In this document: positions 23,023 through 32,887 of the stretch, piece by piece
Layout: each line of letters starts with the position of its first letter
Numbering within the stretch: position 1 is the stretch's first letter
Assembly: GCA_031216915.1 (NCBI GenBank)
Contig: CM062297.1
Coordinates: 181,436,350 to 181,500,349, forward strand
Direction: 5' to 3'
From: Pictodentalium vernedei
Taxonomy: Eukaryota; Mollusca; Scaphopoda; Dentaliida; Dentaliidae
DNA: 64,000 bases
Program-made: the position numbers and the translations under genes
Notes under the pieces: generated by a model
Databases searched by the model: none
Seen by the model: the letters and a program-made list of their open reading frames with translations, nothing else
What the model was told of the DNA's origin: nothing

Positions 23023-23713
23023 CCCTTTACCCAATGCAGATGATATCAAAATTTATTTTACCCCCCGCAAACAAAGTTTGGGGGGTATATAGGAATCACC
23101 CTGTCCGTCCGTCCATCTGTCCTTCTGTCCTTCTGTCCATCCTTATAAGCACAACTCCTCCTAAACCGTTTGAAGAATTTTCATGAAACTTTACACAATG
23201 GAAGAACTCCATATGAAGATGTGCATGAAGCAATATAATTCCGTTCTGACATTTTCAAGGGGAGATAATCTAACTTATACATTTAAGGCGCGGGGGGTAT
23301 CACTTTGTGAGCTTGCCCACAGTACCTCTAGTTATTTTAAAAATCATTTTTTAAATTTTTTCAAAAATTTTCAACAAAACCATATCATGTGACCCCTCAT
23401 TGGAACGAGGTCGATGAGCTCATTCCAAAGAGGGGTCACATGGTATGGTTCCAAAGAGGGGTCACATGATATGGTTTTGTTGGTTCCATGATATGGTTCT
23501 AAAGAGGGGTCACATGATATGGTTTTGTTGAAATTTTTTGAAAAGTAATATGTAATATCATGTGACCCCTCATTGGAACGAGCTCGATGAGCTCGTTCCA
23601 AAGAGGGGTCACATGATATGGTTTTGTTGAAATTTTTTGAAAAGTAATATTTTTTTCAGCTGCTGAATTTGCATATTACGCGGGCGGATGTGGCCGATTC
23701 GTTGGGTAAAGGG
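23023..23713. mobile_element. TTAA-MITE family A, copy 4, interrupted and amplified
   Basis: TTAA at 23019-23022 and 23714-23717; ends CCCTTTACCCAATGCAGAT and TTCGTTGGGTAAAGGG. A CCCC-headed repeat sits at 23061-23331. Between 23380 and 23640 the hairpin arm AGAGGGGTCACATGATATGG occurs four times and the full hairpin nearly twice, so the core has been re-copied in place. Confidence 0.85.
23061..23331 (+). mobile_element. CCCC-headed short repeat with 8-bp target duplication
   Basis: Head CCCCCCGCAAACAAAGTTTG closes onto GGGGGGTATA. A GTCCGTCCGTCCATCTGTCC tract, CATGAAACTTTACACAATGG and a tail GGGGGGTATCACTTTGTGAG follow, ending CCTCTAG. TTATTTTA flanks it on both sides (23053-23060, 23332-23339). 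There are no long inverted ends. It belongs with the mollusc/lancelet-type CCCCGCAA repeats I recall, whose class is unclear. Confidence 0.8.
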
Positions 23714-23762
23714 TTAAATCCTCAGATTAACTTTACGTTAATAACTACTGTATATACATGTA

Positions 23763-24113
23763 AACGGTATCACAGTGGCTCCGTGGTTAAGGAATTGGAC
23801 TTCAAACTGAAAGGTCCACATTTCACTCCCTGCCAGCGGTAACTGGGTTGTGTCCTTGGGCAAGGCACTTAATCTCGATTGTTCACTTGTGGGCACGGAG
23901 GCACTGTGGCATATTGCTCGTCGATGGTGCACTTATTTTCAACCATTGCTAACCCTGCTTGTGTGGAGTTAGTATGCTTGGGAGCCTGGCAGTTGTTCAC
24001 CTTTGCTGGGTGGTTCTCATCTGTTACTCCGGCTTCCACCACCTGTAAAACTGTACCTCACGAGGTGACACTGGCAGTCAAAAAGGATAGTTAAATCTCA
24101 AAAAATAAATAAA
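23763..24113 (+). mobile_element. tRNA-headed SINE with alternative tail
   Basis: Head TCACAGTGGCTCCGTGG, body TTGTGTCCTTGGGCAAGGCA, tail CTCACGAGGTGACACTGGCA and AATAAATAAATA. TATATACAT on both sides is a weak target duplication in simple sequence. Confidence 0.8.
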
Positions 24114-24117
24114 TATA

Positions 24118-24320
24118 TATACATATACATAGCTACAGATGACTTAACAGTGTTTCTACATTGTTGTTGGCTGCCTTTACAGGCAGCCAACCATGATGTA
24201 AAAACACTGTCAAGAGAAATGCTTTCTACCAGCAGAGTTCTCAAGTAAGAATACAATAGAGACAACTTTTTCAGACAATATAAAAGGGTCTGCTTGTAAT
24301 TGTATGGGGACTTAAGGGTT
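24118..24320. repeat. Hairpin repeat W, copy 1
   Basis: AACAGTGTTTCTACATTGTT and GGCTGCCTTTACAGGCAGCC form a hairpin. The reverse-oriented copy at 29740-29940 has the same hairpin and flanks. Confidence 0.65.
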
Positions 24321-25305
24321 AAAGTCATATTCCCAACTTTTTGGCCTTGCAAGAAGTTTTTCATCTCAGAAATATCTAATAATGATTACCGTAACAGTAT
24401 CTTGTCAAGTCTTGGCCAATGGAGTGGTGCTACTTTTCTGTAGTAAACTAGTTATGTTCTACTGGTTAAATAGGACCTTGTAACGAATGCTTGGATGGAA
24501 ATGCTCTACAGAGGGTAGCATAGGTATAACCGCATAGTGAATCACTTTATGTGTGGCTTTTGACTGTGGGAGCCAGTTGATTCCATGCTTACTTTGTGTT
24601 ATGTGTTTGTGAAAAGACCGAAAGTTGATGCTTTTATTGTCTGATTTTGGCAGATAGCTGCTTGCTCCCTCGGCATCGGCAAATGGGATTATGGCTGTGA
24701 AGTTTATTGCTGATTCAGCGGTGATTAAACAACCAACTTGTATTCTTGTTGGTACATCCTAAATTTTATTAATCAGTTCTTTGATGGGAGCCTTTCTGAC
24801 TGAATTTTTGGTTTTGCCACAGATGGATTTGGTGTACAGCATATTGACATATTCATTTGGAGGAATATTATTATCCCTGGTGGGTGAGGGTGTGACATGG
24901 GAGGGAAGCCTCACCCGAGGGCAAGATATTTGGGCCAGACACGTGTCTGGACCAAAATCTTGTCCCGAGGATGAGATTTCCCCATCTCACACCCAACCCC
25001 ATCAGTGATAATTTTTCTCCCCCCACCAAAAACACTCTTGACATCATCAAAAGTAATCTAGGGGCACGTGCAGCTATATCGAACAATTTTGTTGTCCATT
25101 TCTGAAAAAACTGATTTTCTTATCAGAAAGAGTGCGCACAAGTTCTGTATATACCATAGGTATATGCCATGGAATTAAATCCCAATGATGGCAAGACAGG
25201 GTTTAAAATTAACATTGACTCATTCCGATGGCATCATTCGGGCACGTGCATCAATCAATGCATGGATGCACAGTGATAGGAATTAAATTAAGAAATTAGA
25301 CAAAC
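24321..25305. other. Mostly unrecognised; one long imperfect hairpin
   Basis: About 24840-25060 is self-complementary around CCAGACACGTGTCTGG, with GGTGTGACATGGGAGGGAAG pairing loosely with the far arm. A diverged element L fragment lies near 24430-24540 (TAGTAAACTAG, AATAGGACC, AATGCTTGG). Confidence 0.5.
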
Positions 25306-26828
25306 TATACTATCCCAAAAAAGAAAGTGTGCATGCTAAAAAATAACACTAAAAAAAGATATATATCATTTTCATTCATGGAAATTTTATTCAATCACAG
25401 ATGAATCAATTTGTGATCAACACGAGAAATTTCATTACGCTACGACGAATACTCTTGGTGCCATGGAGAGTCAAAGACACTAAGGGTCAAACACAAAAGT
25501 CACACACTCAATATCTGGTATGACCTCCGTCTGCATTGACTACTGCTGTGCATCTACGCCTCATGGAAGTGAACAAGTTAGCATGGAAGTGTTGTGGGAT
25601 GTTGTTCCATATTCTGATAAGCTGTCTTTGGAGTTCCACAAGCGTTGACGGTGCATGGGGAAGCCGGTGTAGCTGACGTTTCATTTTGTCCCATACGTGC
25701 TCAATGGGTGAGATATCGGGCGAATTTGCGGGCCAGGGAAGAACATCCACTTGTTGTTGCTGCAGATACTGTTGAACAACACGAGCTGCGTGGGGGTCGG
25801 GCGTTGTCCTGCTGTAGAATGACGCCGGGGCCATGACATTGCAGAAATGGGACAACAACAGGTGTAAGCACTTCATCACGATATCTGGCTGCATTGAGAT
25901 TGCCATCAATAATGACCAGCTCAGTTCTGTTATGGGCAGTGATGCCACCCCACACCATGAGAGACCCTCCCCCATAACGGTTTCGCTCCACTACACATGG
26001 AACTGCGTAGCGTTCGTTTCGACGTCTGTATACTCTCTGGTGGCTATCTGATGATGAAAGATGGAAACGACATTCATCTGTGAATAAAACACATCGCCAC
26101 CAGTATAAGGGATGCCTGAGATGTCTACACCACTGCAGTCGAGCATGACGATGACATAACGTCAAAATCGGACGAATTGCAGGTCTTCGAGGACGTAAGT
26201 CGTATTCTCTCAGCCGGTTGATTACTGTTTGAGGATGCATCTGTCTCAGGTTAGGGATGTTCCTGGCTGTTGTCATTGCCGTTTGTTGCCGGTTCTGGAG
26301 ATGGACGACACGGATATACCGATCTTGTGCAGGGGTGGTAACTCGGAGTCTCCCGGAGCGGGGTCGGTCTCGAACGTCATCATGTTTTGCTTGTCGATGG
26401 ACTAGCCTTTCTACAGTGTTACAGTGGCAGTTCAAATGCTGGGCAACCTCTCTGTGTGTTCTGCCAGCTCTAATCATACCCAGGGCAAGGATACGTTGAT
26501 TCATTGTCAATCTTAGCATGCTAATGTGGAGTCGTTTTAACAGCAGCGCAAGTTTGAATGTGAACGATAGGAAGGCCTTACTTTAGTGTTTAAATACCCA
26601 AGGATTCACACTGCTGCATGAATTTTCAGACTCTCCACGTGCAAAACATGCCTTTTCACAAACGTGCAGCACGTCATTTAACGTTAATGCAATTTTAACA
26701 GGGAAAGCTGTTTTTGTGTTCAATATAACTTATTCATGAACAGGTTAACACTCTTTACACCTATGAAATTATTTTTTTGGAGTTTGATCAATTTCTGCAA
26801 TGCACACTTTCTTTTTTGTGCGAGTATA
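25306..26828 (-). mobile_element. Tc1-like DNA transposon, nearly complete
   Basis: Inverted ends of about 30 bp: left TATACTATCCCAAAAAAG then AAAGTGTGCAT; right, reversed, TATACTCGCACAAAAAAG with the same continuation. Element length about 1.5 kb with one transposase gene, both usual for Tc1. The TA-rich flanks make the exact TA duplication uncertain. Confidence 0.9.
25508..26519 (-). CDS. Tc1 transposase, DD34E, one frameshift
   Basis: The N-terminus (MNQRILALGMIRAGRTHREV, then ERLVHRQ) is the paired-like helix-turn-helix pair that binds the inverted repeats, followed by the GRPR-like hook RDRPRSGRLRV. The catalytic core has FTDECRF (first Asp), GGGSLMVWGGI, QQDNARP (second Asp) and SPIEHVWD (Glu). 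Thirty-four residues lie between the last two, the Tc1 hallmark. The C-terminus ends NADGGHTRY, then TGA at 25508. About 337 codons, full length. The frame slips by one base in a run of five G (25792-25796 on the given strand), just after DNARP, so the glutamate half is out of frame. Otherwise it looks whole, which suggests recent activity. It acts in cut-and-paste transposition in the nucleus. Confidence 0.92.
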
Positions 26829-27424
26829 TATACAGTAAATATACTGTTACTGTTAACATCAGTTACAACAAACAACAACAGGGCATTTATTATGAATTCT
26901 GCAATGTATTTGCATAACTTTTCAATGGAAATTTCATGCAACTCTCTCCACTAATAATAGCGTTCACCCGGAAATTCATATAAAAGAGTCAAGTGTCCTT
27001 TGGTTTTGCAGCCTTTGTTTTTATTTCTATTTTCTTTGACAAACGTTTGTCTGGTAATATTTCCGAAATGTGACACCATGTTGTTTGTTTATGGAAGAAC
27101 GTGCAATGATTAAATAACCCTGCGCTCATTAAATATGCTAATAAGCCGATCATGTGGGTCATGTGAGATAGACATCTGTCTCGCATGGCCTTCTCACATG
27201 AGACACACATATCTTGCATAGGAAGTGGGGGGAGAAAAGGGCATACCAGTCCCAAAGATGAGTCAGGCAACCTGAAAGTGGTAAACATTTAAGTACAGTT
27301 TGTTTGGTTTAGTTTATTGGGGTTTAATGGCACTTTCAACAGCCAGGGTGACATCATGTTGGGCAGTTCTATGGGTAGATTATGCCAAGGAGAACAATCA
27401 AGCAGGGGCAAGTTAATTTAATTA
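26829..27424. other. Unrecognised except a SINE tail fragment
   Basis: 27308-27364 is a reverse-strand fragment of the alternative SINE 3' end (TTTAATGGCACTTTCAACAG, GCCAGGGTGACATCATG). Nothing else was recognised. Confidence 0.6.
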
Positions 27425-27853
27425 CAGTGGAGCCCAGTTAATTGCATAGCTCTTTATTGAATAACCTTGTTAATTGAATATAATTTCCTAATACAAAACT
27501 ATTTACCATACCTTCAGTGTCAATTTGACATGTTAATAGCTTGTAGGCTACAGAGTAATCTCCAGTTAATTGAAGAAAAAATCTTGTAATATGTTGAGAA
27601 ATTACCCCAGTCTCCAACTTCCCCTATAAGTTGATAGACATATTTGGTCTCCGTACATCCAGTATAGGCATTTTAGCTATAATATCTTGTTTGGCAGAGC
27701 TCCATGAGCTCTGTCAAACAAGATATAATAGAATAAATGCTCCGTTCATCTCTAGAATACAGGAAAGTGACCAAATCCTTGTTAATTGACTGCAACTGTT
27801 CATTGAATAATTTTCACTGGCAAAGTGGTTATTCAATTAACAGGGTTGCACTG
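27425..27853. mobile_element. TA-MITE family E, copy 2
   Basis: TA at 27423-27424 and 27854-27855; ends CAGTGGAGCCCAGTT and CAGGGTTGCACTG. Same core palindrome GAGCTCCATGAGCTC, flanked by TTTGGCAG/CTGTCAAA. Confidence 0.88.
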
Positions 27854-27955
27854 TATTACATTTTATGGAAAGTTATTCAAGTCTACAGGTATTTATTTTG
27901 CTCCTCTAAGTTGAAAAATGTTGATAAAGATTACCAAAAAGAACAGTTTCTGGAA

Positions 27956-28359
27956 GGGGGAAGGGGCATGGTGGCATTGCGGTAACCAGTTCTCGTCAGA
28001 TCACTGAAGTTAAGCAACGTCAAACCCGTTTAGTCCTCGGATGGCTGACCATCTGAGCGACCGATTCGGACTCCTGTGTTGTGTCCTTGGGCAAGGCACT
28101 TAACCCCGGTTGTCATCATGAGGGCACGATGACGCCGTGTACTAAGGCGTACTGCACGTTGATAGTGCACATGTCTTCAACCATTCTAACCCTGCCTGTA
28201 TTGCAGTGCAGAGTTACGATGTTGGGGATCTGGCAGCTGCTCGTCATTGCTCAGTGGTTCTCTCCGGGTACTCCGGCTTCCTCCACCCGTAAAACTGTCA
28301 CGGTCATGATTAGCCATGTGAATAAGTATGTGACCTTAAACACCAATAAATAAATAAAT
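27956..28359 (+). mobile_element. 5S-rRNA-headed SINE sharing the tRNA-SINE body
   Basis: Perfect 11-bp target duplication AGTTTCTGGAA at 27945-27955 and 28360-28370. The first ~120 bases resemble 5S rRNA: TCTCGTCAGATCACTGAAG, then TTAAGCAACGTCAAACCCG (A box), and TTTAGTCCTCGGATGGCTGA then CC (C box). From GTTGTGTCCTTGGGCAAGG onward it is the same body and (AATA)n tail as the tRNA-headed copies. This is a type-1 pol III promoter on a body otherwise driven by a type-2 promoter. Confidence 0.9.
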
Positions 28360-28897
28360 AGTTTCTGGAAAAAACCCACTTAGGTTGCTTGAATTGATAA
28401 TTATTGAGCAGAAAGTAAATTCTTTCTGCTTTATGCGAACAAACTATTCACAGTAAGCAGAAAACAGGAAACCACTTCTACAGGGATTAGAATGCAAACT
28501 ATTGTGTCATTGGCTGTTTACAATTTTTATCATTTTTTACATTTTGCTGTGCAGTCTTGGGAGTTGTGCGGTAAACATCATTGATTGTTTGTCTGTGTGA
28601 TTAATGTATTTGGTGGATTAATTTATTTGATCATGGTGAACATAAAGTCACATTTTTTCAGTTGGTTTTGTTCACATGGAATCAACAATCAATTTTACTC
28701 TTTGGTGAGACAAATTTTTTTTAAAAAGGGATACATATTTGTCCTTTTCATTTGCTTGTTGGTTAGAAGTCATCACTCATATAAAAATTTGAATGTAGGA
28801 CAGTTCTGCAATGGATTTTCAGCCTAGCACATTTCAACCTGAGATGTTTCAGCCAACAGACATTATGGACAAAGGATATTTGTGCTAAACTGTCATT
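28360..28897. other. No recognised feature
   Basis: AT-rich intron sequence after the SINE target duplication. Nothing supportable. Confidence 0.5.
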
Positions 28898-29146
28898 TTG
28901 ACTGGTAGAGTGCTGAATTATTTTTATGGTGAAAATTTGTTCACATGTCTTTGCCTTGTTACAGTTTATGGGAGAGTGCCTAGAGGCACTCTCCCATAAA
29001 TTGTAACAAGGCAACTCCACACAGACGAAATAATTTCACTTGAAAGATGATATGAAGCACATCCACAGAATATGTAGCCTTGAAATTGAGGCACTTGCAC
29101 TTCAGAATAAAGCCCAAATATAGGCTTTCAGCCCTCTATCAGTTAA
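28898..29146. mobile_element. TTAA-MITE family K, copy 1
   Basis: Starts GACTGGTAGAGTGCTGAA and ends with CTATCAGTTAA. The hairpin core is TTGTTACAGTTTATGGGAGA and GTGCCTAGAGGCACTCTCCC. Confidence 0.8.
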
Positions 29147-29385
29147 CTGGTTTTGTACTAGAAGCCTAAATTTGGCCATTGTTACACGGTTTAGGTATTA
29201 CAATAAAATGTTCATATTCTTAGGTGTTTGTTAATCCTTTGCCCAACACATATATTATCAAAATTTGTTATTCAAATTTTGTTTGTATTCTTGTGCAAAA
29301 CTTGAACACTGGCCTCTGATCATCAGTTTTAAACACTTTTAGTGACATCATTTGATGAGTTTGAATTGTTTCAAAAGAAGTTTGT

Positions 29386-29608
29386 GAACTGGTAGAGTGT
29401 TGGAAGCTGGGCTTTGTTCTGAAGTGTAGGTGCCACAGTTTAATGGCTTCTTATTTTGTGGATGTGCTTCATATTATTTTTGAATTGAAATTATTTAGTC
29501 TGTGAGGATTTGCCTTATTACAATTGATGGGAATTGTAAATTGTAACAAGGCAAAGAGATGTGGACAAATCTAGATGACCAAAAATAATTGAGCACTCTT
29601 CTAGTTAA
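29386..29608. mobile_element. TTAA-MITE family K, copy 2
   Basis: GAACTGGTAGAGTGTTGG to GAGCACTCTTCTAGTTAA; oriented opposite to copy 1. The core is shortened (GATGGGAATTGTAAATTGTA). Confidence 0.75.
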
Positions 29609-29739
29609 TGAATACTTCGAAATATCTATGCCATTTGGAATTATTGTTTCCAGCTGACACTCTATCAAACAACATGTTGTTTTTAAATGCACAATTCAGA
29701 ACCTTGCTGAAGGTACCGTTTGTTTCTTGATCCATTCCC

Positions 29740-29945
29740 CATATAGCCACAAACTACCCCTTTCATGTGGTTCTGAAAGAGTTGTTCCAAGTGTATTCTA
29801 TCAGGAGAACTTAACTGTTTGGATGCATTTATCATGACAGTGTTTTTACATCATTGTTGGCTGCATGTACAGGCTGCCAGCAATAATGTAGAAACACTGT
29901 TAAATCATCTGCAGCTACATTAATGTATATACAGTGGTTATTAAT
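29740..29945. repeat. Hairpin repeat W, copy 2 (reversed)
   Basis: ATGACAGTGTTTTTACATCA with TTGGCTGCATGTACAGGCTG, and AGAAACACTGTTAAATCATC beyond, pairs with copy 24118-24320 in reverse. Confidence 0.65.
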
Positions 29946-30017
29946 GTAAAATTAATATCTGAGGCCTTAAGGGGTAATGGATTTTTTGGATCAAGTTGCA
30001 AATAGTATCTTCAGCTC

Positions 30018-30273
30018 CAAGCCTAGAAATAAGCAGACTGCCATCTGCAAAATGAGGTCCCCAGAGGGTGAATTTGGTGATGCTACCCTGCAGAGAGCAG
30101 GGTAGCATCACTAAATTTACTCTCTGCAAACCTCCGCCTGAATCAAGGTCTTAGGCCTAAACAGAAAGAGATACCCACAGGATAAATTGTCCCACTGTAT
30201 GGGATAGCATCAGCAAATTTCACACTATGGGGAAATCATTCTGCAAATGACTGATTGCTTATTTCCAGGCTTT
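30018..30273. mobile_element. hAT-type MITE family G, copy 3
   Basis: Perfect 8-bp target duplication TTCAGCTC at 30010-30017 and 30274-30281. Ends CAAGCCTAGAAATAAGCAG and TTGCTTATTTCCAGGCTTT. Core GATGCTACCCTGCAGAGAGC. Confidence 0.88.
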
Positions 30274-30281
30274 TTCAGCTC

Positions 30282-30866
30282 ATCTCAAGTTTAGTCCAGG
30301 CCTACTTTACTGCACCCATTTTGTAAATGTCACACTAAAACTGGATGTTTGTTGAAGATCTTTTATTGAATTTTTTTTATCAGGTTCAGATTATTCATTT
30401 AACTGTAATATTATTATTGTCAAGTGTAGGTGATGAACTGTATTCTGAAAACAAAGTGAGAATTCATTTCAGAAAGCTCTGTCAAGTGAGATATAATGAA
30501 ATAAAATATTCTTCTTGGCTGCCTGAGCCATGTGCCAAAGGGAGGTAGGGGGTGGTGCAGGTTCCCTATCTTGTCCTTGACCAAGGGAGAAAAAAGCAGC
30601 AAGAAGTGCCATTCTTGTGAGATAAGATGCTGGTTTGCTAGATCTGTTGGCCAATCAGGGCAGCAGATCCTATTGTTTTTTGTCATGAAGAGGGAGAGGT
30701 GCAGCTTCTTCTCTGTGGAAAAGATACCTCAAGTGCAGCATCATACTTCTGGTAGATACTCCCAAGAGAAGTCTACTACAGCTTTCTTTTTATATATACA
30801 ACCCTTCATTTGACATGTCCAGGAGACATCATTTGCAAAAAATTGTTGAATGACTAAAAATATTCA
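30282..30866. other. No recognised feature
   Basis: Overlapping frames on both strands around 30420-30810 have no family resemblance and no splice framework. Confidence 0.5.
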
Positions 30867-30879
30867 TTTTATTGCCTAA

Positions 30880-31221
30880 TATTGATTTATTTATTTATTT
30901 ATTGGTGTTTAATGCACAATGGCTAATCATGACTGTGACAGTTTTACGGGTGGAGGAAGCTGGAGTACCCAGAGAGAACCACCGAGCAACTGTCAGCTCC
31001 CCAACATACCAACTCCACACAAGCAGGGTTAGCATTGGTTGAAGACAAGTGCACCTTCGACGTGCAGTACTCCTTAGTACACAATGCCACCGTGACCCCA
31101 TACAGGCAATGGAGATGAAGTGTCTTGCCCAAGGACACAACGAGGTTGCCGCAGGTGGGATTCGAACCGAGGACCTCTCGGCTTGCAGCCTGCACCTCTA
31201 CCTACTGAACCACCGCGCCCC
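30880..31221 (-). mobile_element. tRNA-headed SINE, reverse strand
   Basis: Perfect 13-bp target duplication TTTTATTGCCTAA at 30867-30879 and 31222-31234. Read on the minus strand: GCGCGGTGGTTCAGTAGG (A box), CTGCAAGCCGAGAGG, GGTTCGAATCCC (B box), body GTGTCCTTGGGCAAGACAC. The anticodon-like loop resembles an Ala-type tRNA. Confidence 0.93.
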
Positions 31222-31234
31222 TTTTATTGCCTAA

Positions 31235-31628
31235 AAAACATAACTTATGACCCCTTCAGTAGAACAATCTTGATGAGCTCATTTCTGTGAGGGGTCATAA
31301 GATAAGGTTTAGAGGCCAAAATTTCAAATATATATTATTTTCTTTAACTCTTAACTCGGTGAGTATTTTCAAGATATTTTTTGTGAAGCAGCCATGACTA
31401 GATTTGGTGAAAAATTCATCAAAATTTAACTCAAGAAATCATTGGTGCAAAAATCTATTCTGTTTTCAAGGGGAAATTAGATTAAATGTACCCATATTAT
31501 ACATATTTCAGTGGCAAGAGAAATTCTGTCCTGGGCGGGAATATCCATCAGCAGCATACTAGGAGTTAATCACCATTTTTGTGAATAGCACTAGCCATTT
31601 ATGGCTGTTACATTGGATAAAGGGTTAA
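31235..31628. mobile_element. Diverged palindrome-core MITE with family D copy 2 inside
   Basis: ACATAACTTATGACCCCTTC and its complement form the common core near 31245-31292, and the unit closes with ATTGGATAAAGGGTTAAA. Family D copy 2 occupies 31348-31565, with TTAA at 31344-31347 and 31566-31569, and carries GCAGCCATGACTAGATTTGG. Confidence 0.65.
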
Positions 31629-32157
31629 ATCTTGATCATAATACAGCTCTAAAATAGATTCTACTCTTCAGCTCCCTTTCCTAAACGCAGTTTGAGAACA
31701 ACAGAAGGAACAAATAATCATAACTGTTTTTTTTCAAAACACTGCTTAGAGACATTTTATTGAAAGGATCTCATCAAACTCATTCCAATGTGGAGGCACT
31801 AAGCTACATTGATTGGTTTTGAAGATTTTTTACATTCAGAACTAATCTTGAAAGAAATCTGTTTTTTTTTTCAAAGTGCCTCCCATATCTTGGCTGCCCC
31901 ACCATCCAAAATTCCTTCCAGTATCCCTGCTTTCAAACAGTTTCTGCTCTAAACAGTCTGTTAATTAAAAATAGAATATGTTTTCATTTTTGAAATTCAC
32001 TAAAAAAAACATTCCACAATTCATTCCAATGAAGGGTCATGAGTTTGAATGGTTTTTAAGAATAGTACAGCCTAGTTTTGGTCATAATGGTGTGTAAAGA
32101 GTCGCTGTATATGAAATTTACACCAAGACTGTACAGTGCACAGGGTTATTTACTCAG
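31629..32157. other. Repeat J fragment, otherwise unrecognised
   Basis: 31965-32060 has TTCATTTTTGAAATTCACTA and AACATTCCACAATTCATTCC, as in repeat J. Nothing else. Confidence 0.5.
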
Positions 32158-32161
32158 TTAA

Positions 32162-32350
32162 CCCTTTACCTAACATGAAAAGCAGATGACACTTGGAAAC
32201 AAAATTCTTGAATAAATATTTTTTTCATTTTTTGTCTCAAAAACATAGGTTATAACCCTCTTTGGAACGAGCTCAACGAAATAATGAAAATTAATTGGCG
32301 ACTTTGGTGAATAGTGCTGATCGGTTTTGGTCGTTAGGTTGGGTAAAGGG
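32162..32350. mobile_element. TTAA-MITE family B, copy 2, core deleted
   Basis: TTAA at 32158-32161 and 32351-32354; ends CCCTTTACCTAACATGAAAA and CGTTAGGTTGGGTAAAGGG. Only the left half of the core palindrome remains. Confidence 0.82.
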
Positions 32351-32399
32351 TTAATAAAGAAAATTTTTTATAATAATTTTTTTTAAACAAGAAATTTTT

Positions 32400-32725
32400 T
32401 GGGGTTCTAAAAAAATAGGTAATTGCCATATCACACACTACATTAAAATGTACAGAGTTAGTCTCATAATACAGAGTTAGTTGGTAAGCTAACATACACT
32501 ACCTGATTGTAGGAATTGTGCAGGATTAGTTGATAGGCTGCCATATTGCACACTACATGAAAATATACACTGACTAAGGTTGTAAAAATGCACAGGATTA
32601 GTTGGTTACATGTTACATTGTGTTGTGTGCATGACTCAAGGAACTAATGGAAATACTTATACTGGATTGTGGAAATATTTTTTAAAGTGAATTCCAAAAA
32701 TGAAAACATATTGTATTTCTCAATT
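32400..32725 (-). repeat. Repeat J, reverse copy
   Basis: AACTAATGGAAATACTTATA, ATTCCAAAAATGAAAACATA and TGATAGGCTGCCATATTGCA are the complement of 46898-47300. It ends about 90 bp before the third UTP6 exon. Confidence 0.7.
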
Positions 32726-32814
32726 ACTGTAATACCTTGTTTCTTCTTGGTGTATTAAATATGAGAAGTGTTTGTCTTACTTCACATTTTAACTTTAATA
32801 TCTCAATTCAATAG

Positions 32815-32887
32815 GCTGTACCAACAATGAAGTTAATAAGAGGTGCTTATGAAGATGCTGTCAGAGAATTTGGTGACAAAGATACTG
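32815..32887 (+). CDS. UTP6: UTP6-like exon (third)
   Basis: Exon of 73 nt between TCAATAG and GTAAGAG. It begins in phase 0, as the previous exon requires, and encodes 24 residues plus one base, including IRGAYEDAVREFGDKDT. The pattern Ile-Arg-x-x-Tyr-Glu-x-Ala-x-Arg-Glu-Phe-Gly is the strongest UTP6 signature seen; human UTP6 (recalled) has the same residues at the same spacing directly after the Glu-Lys-x-Gln of the previous exon. The following exon should begin in phase 1 and encode the Leu-Trp-x-Asp-Tyr HAT motif, but no such exon was recognised up to 64000. The gene may therefore continue beyond the window, or a diverged or short exon was missed. Confidence 0.85.

Larger units (their letters stand above)
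13856..32814 (+). other. UTP6 intron, ~19 kb, filled with repeats
   Basis: This lies between two exons that join in phase 0. It contains a foldback element, several TTAA-MITE families, a Tc1 copy, SINEs including a 5S-headed one, and an ancient tandem duplication. The Tc1 gene runs against the host gene. Confidence 0.75.

Noticed and set aside
27956-28070. Possible 5S rRNA gene
   Set aside because: Box A and C are recognisable but the sequence is diverged and fused to a SINE body.
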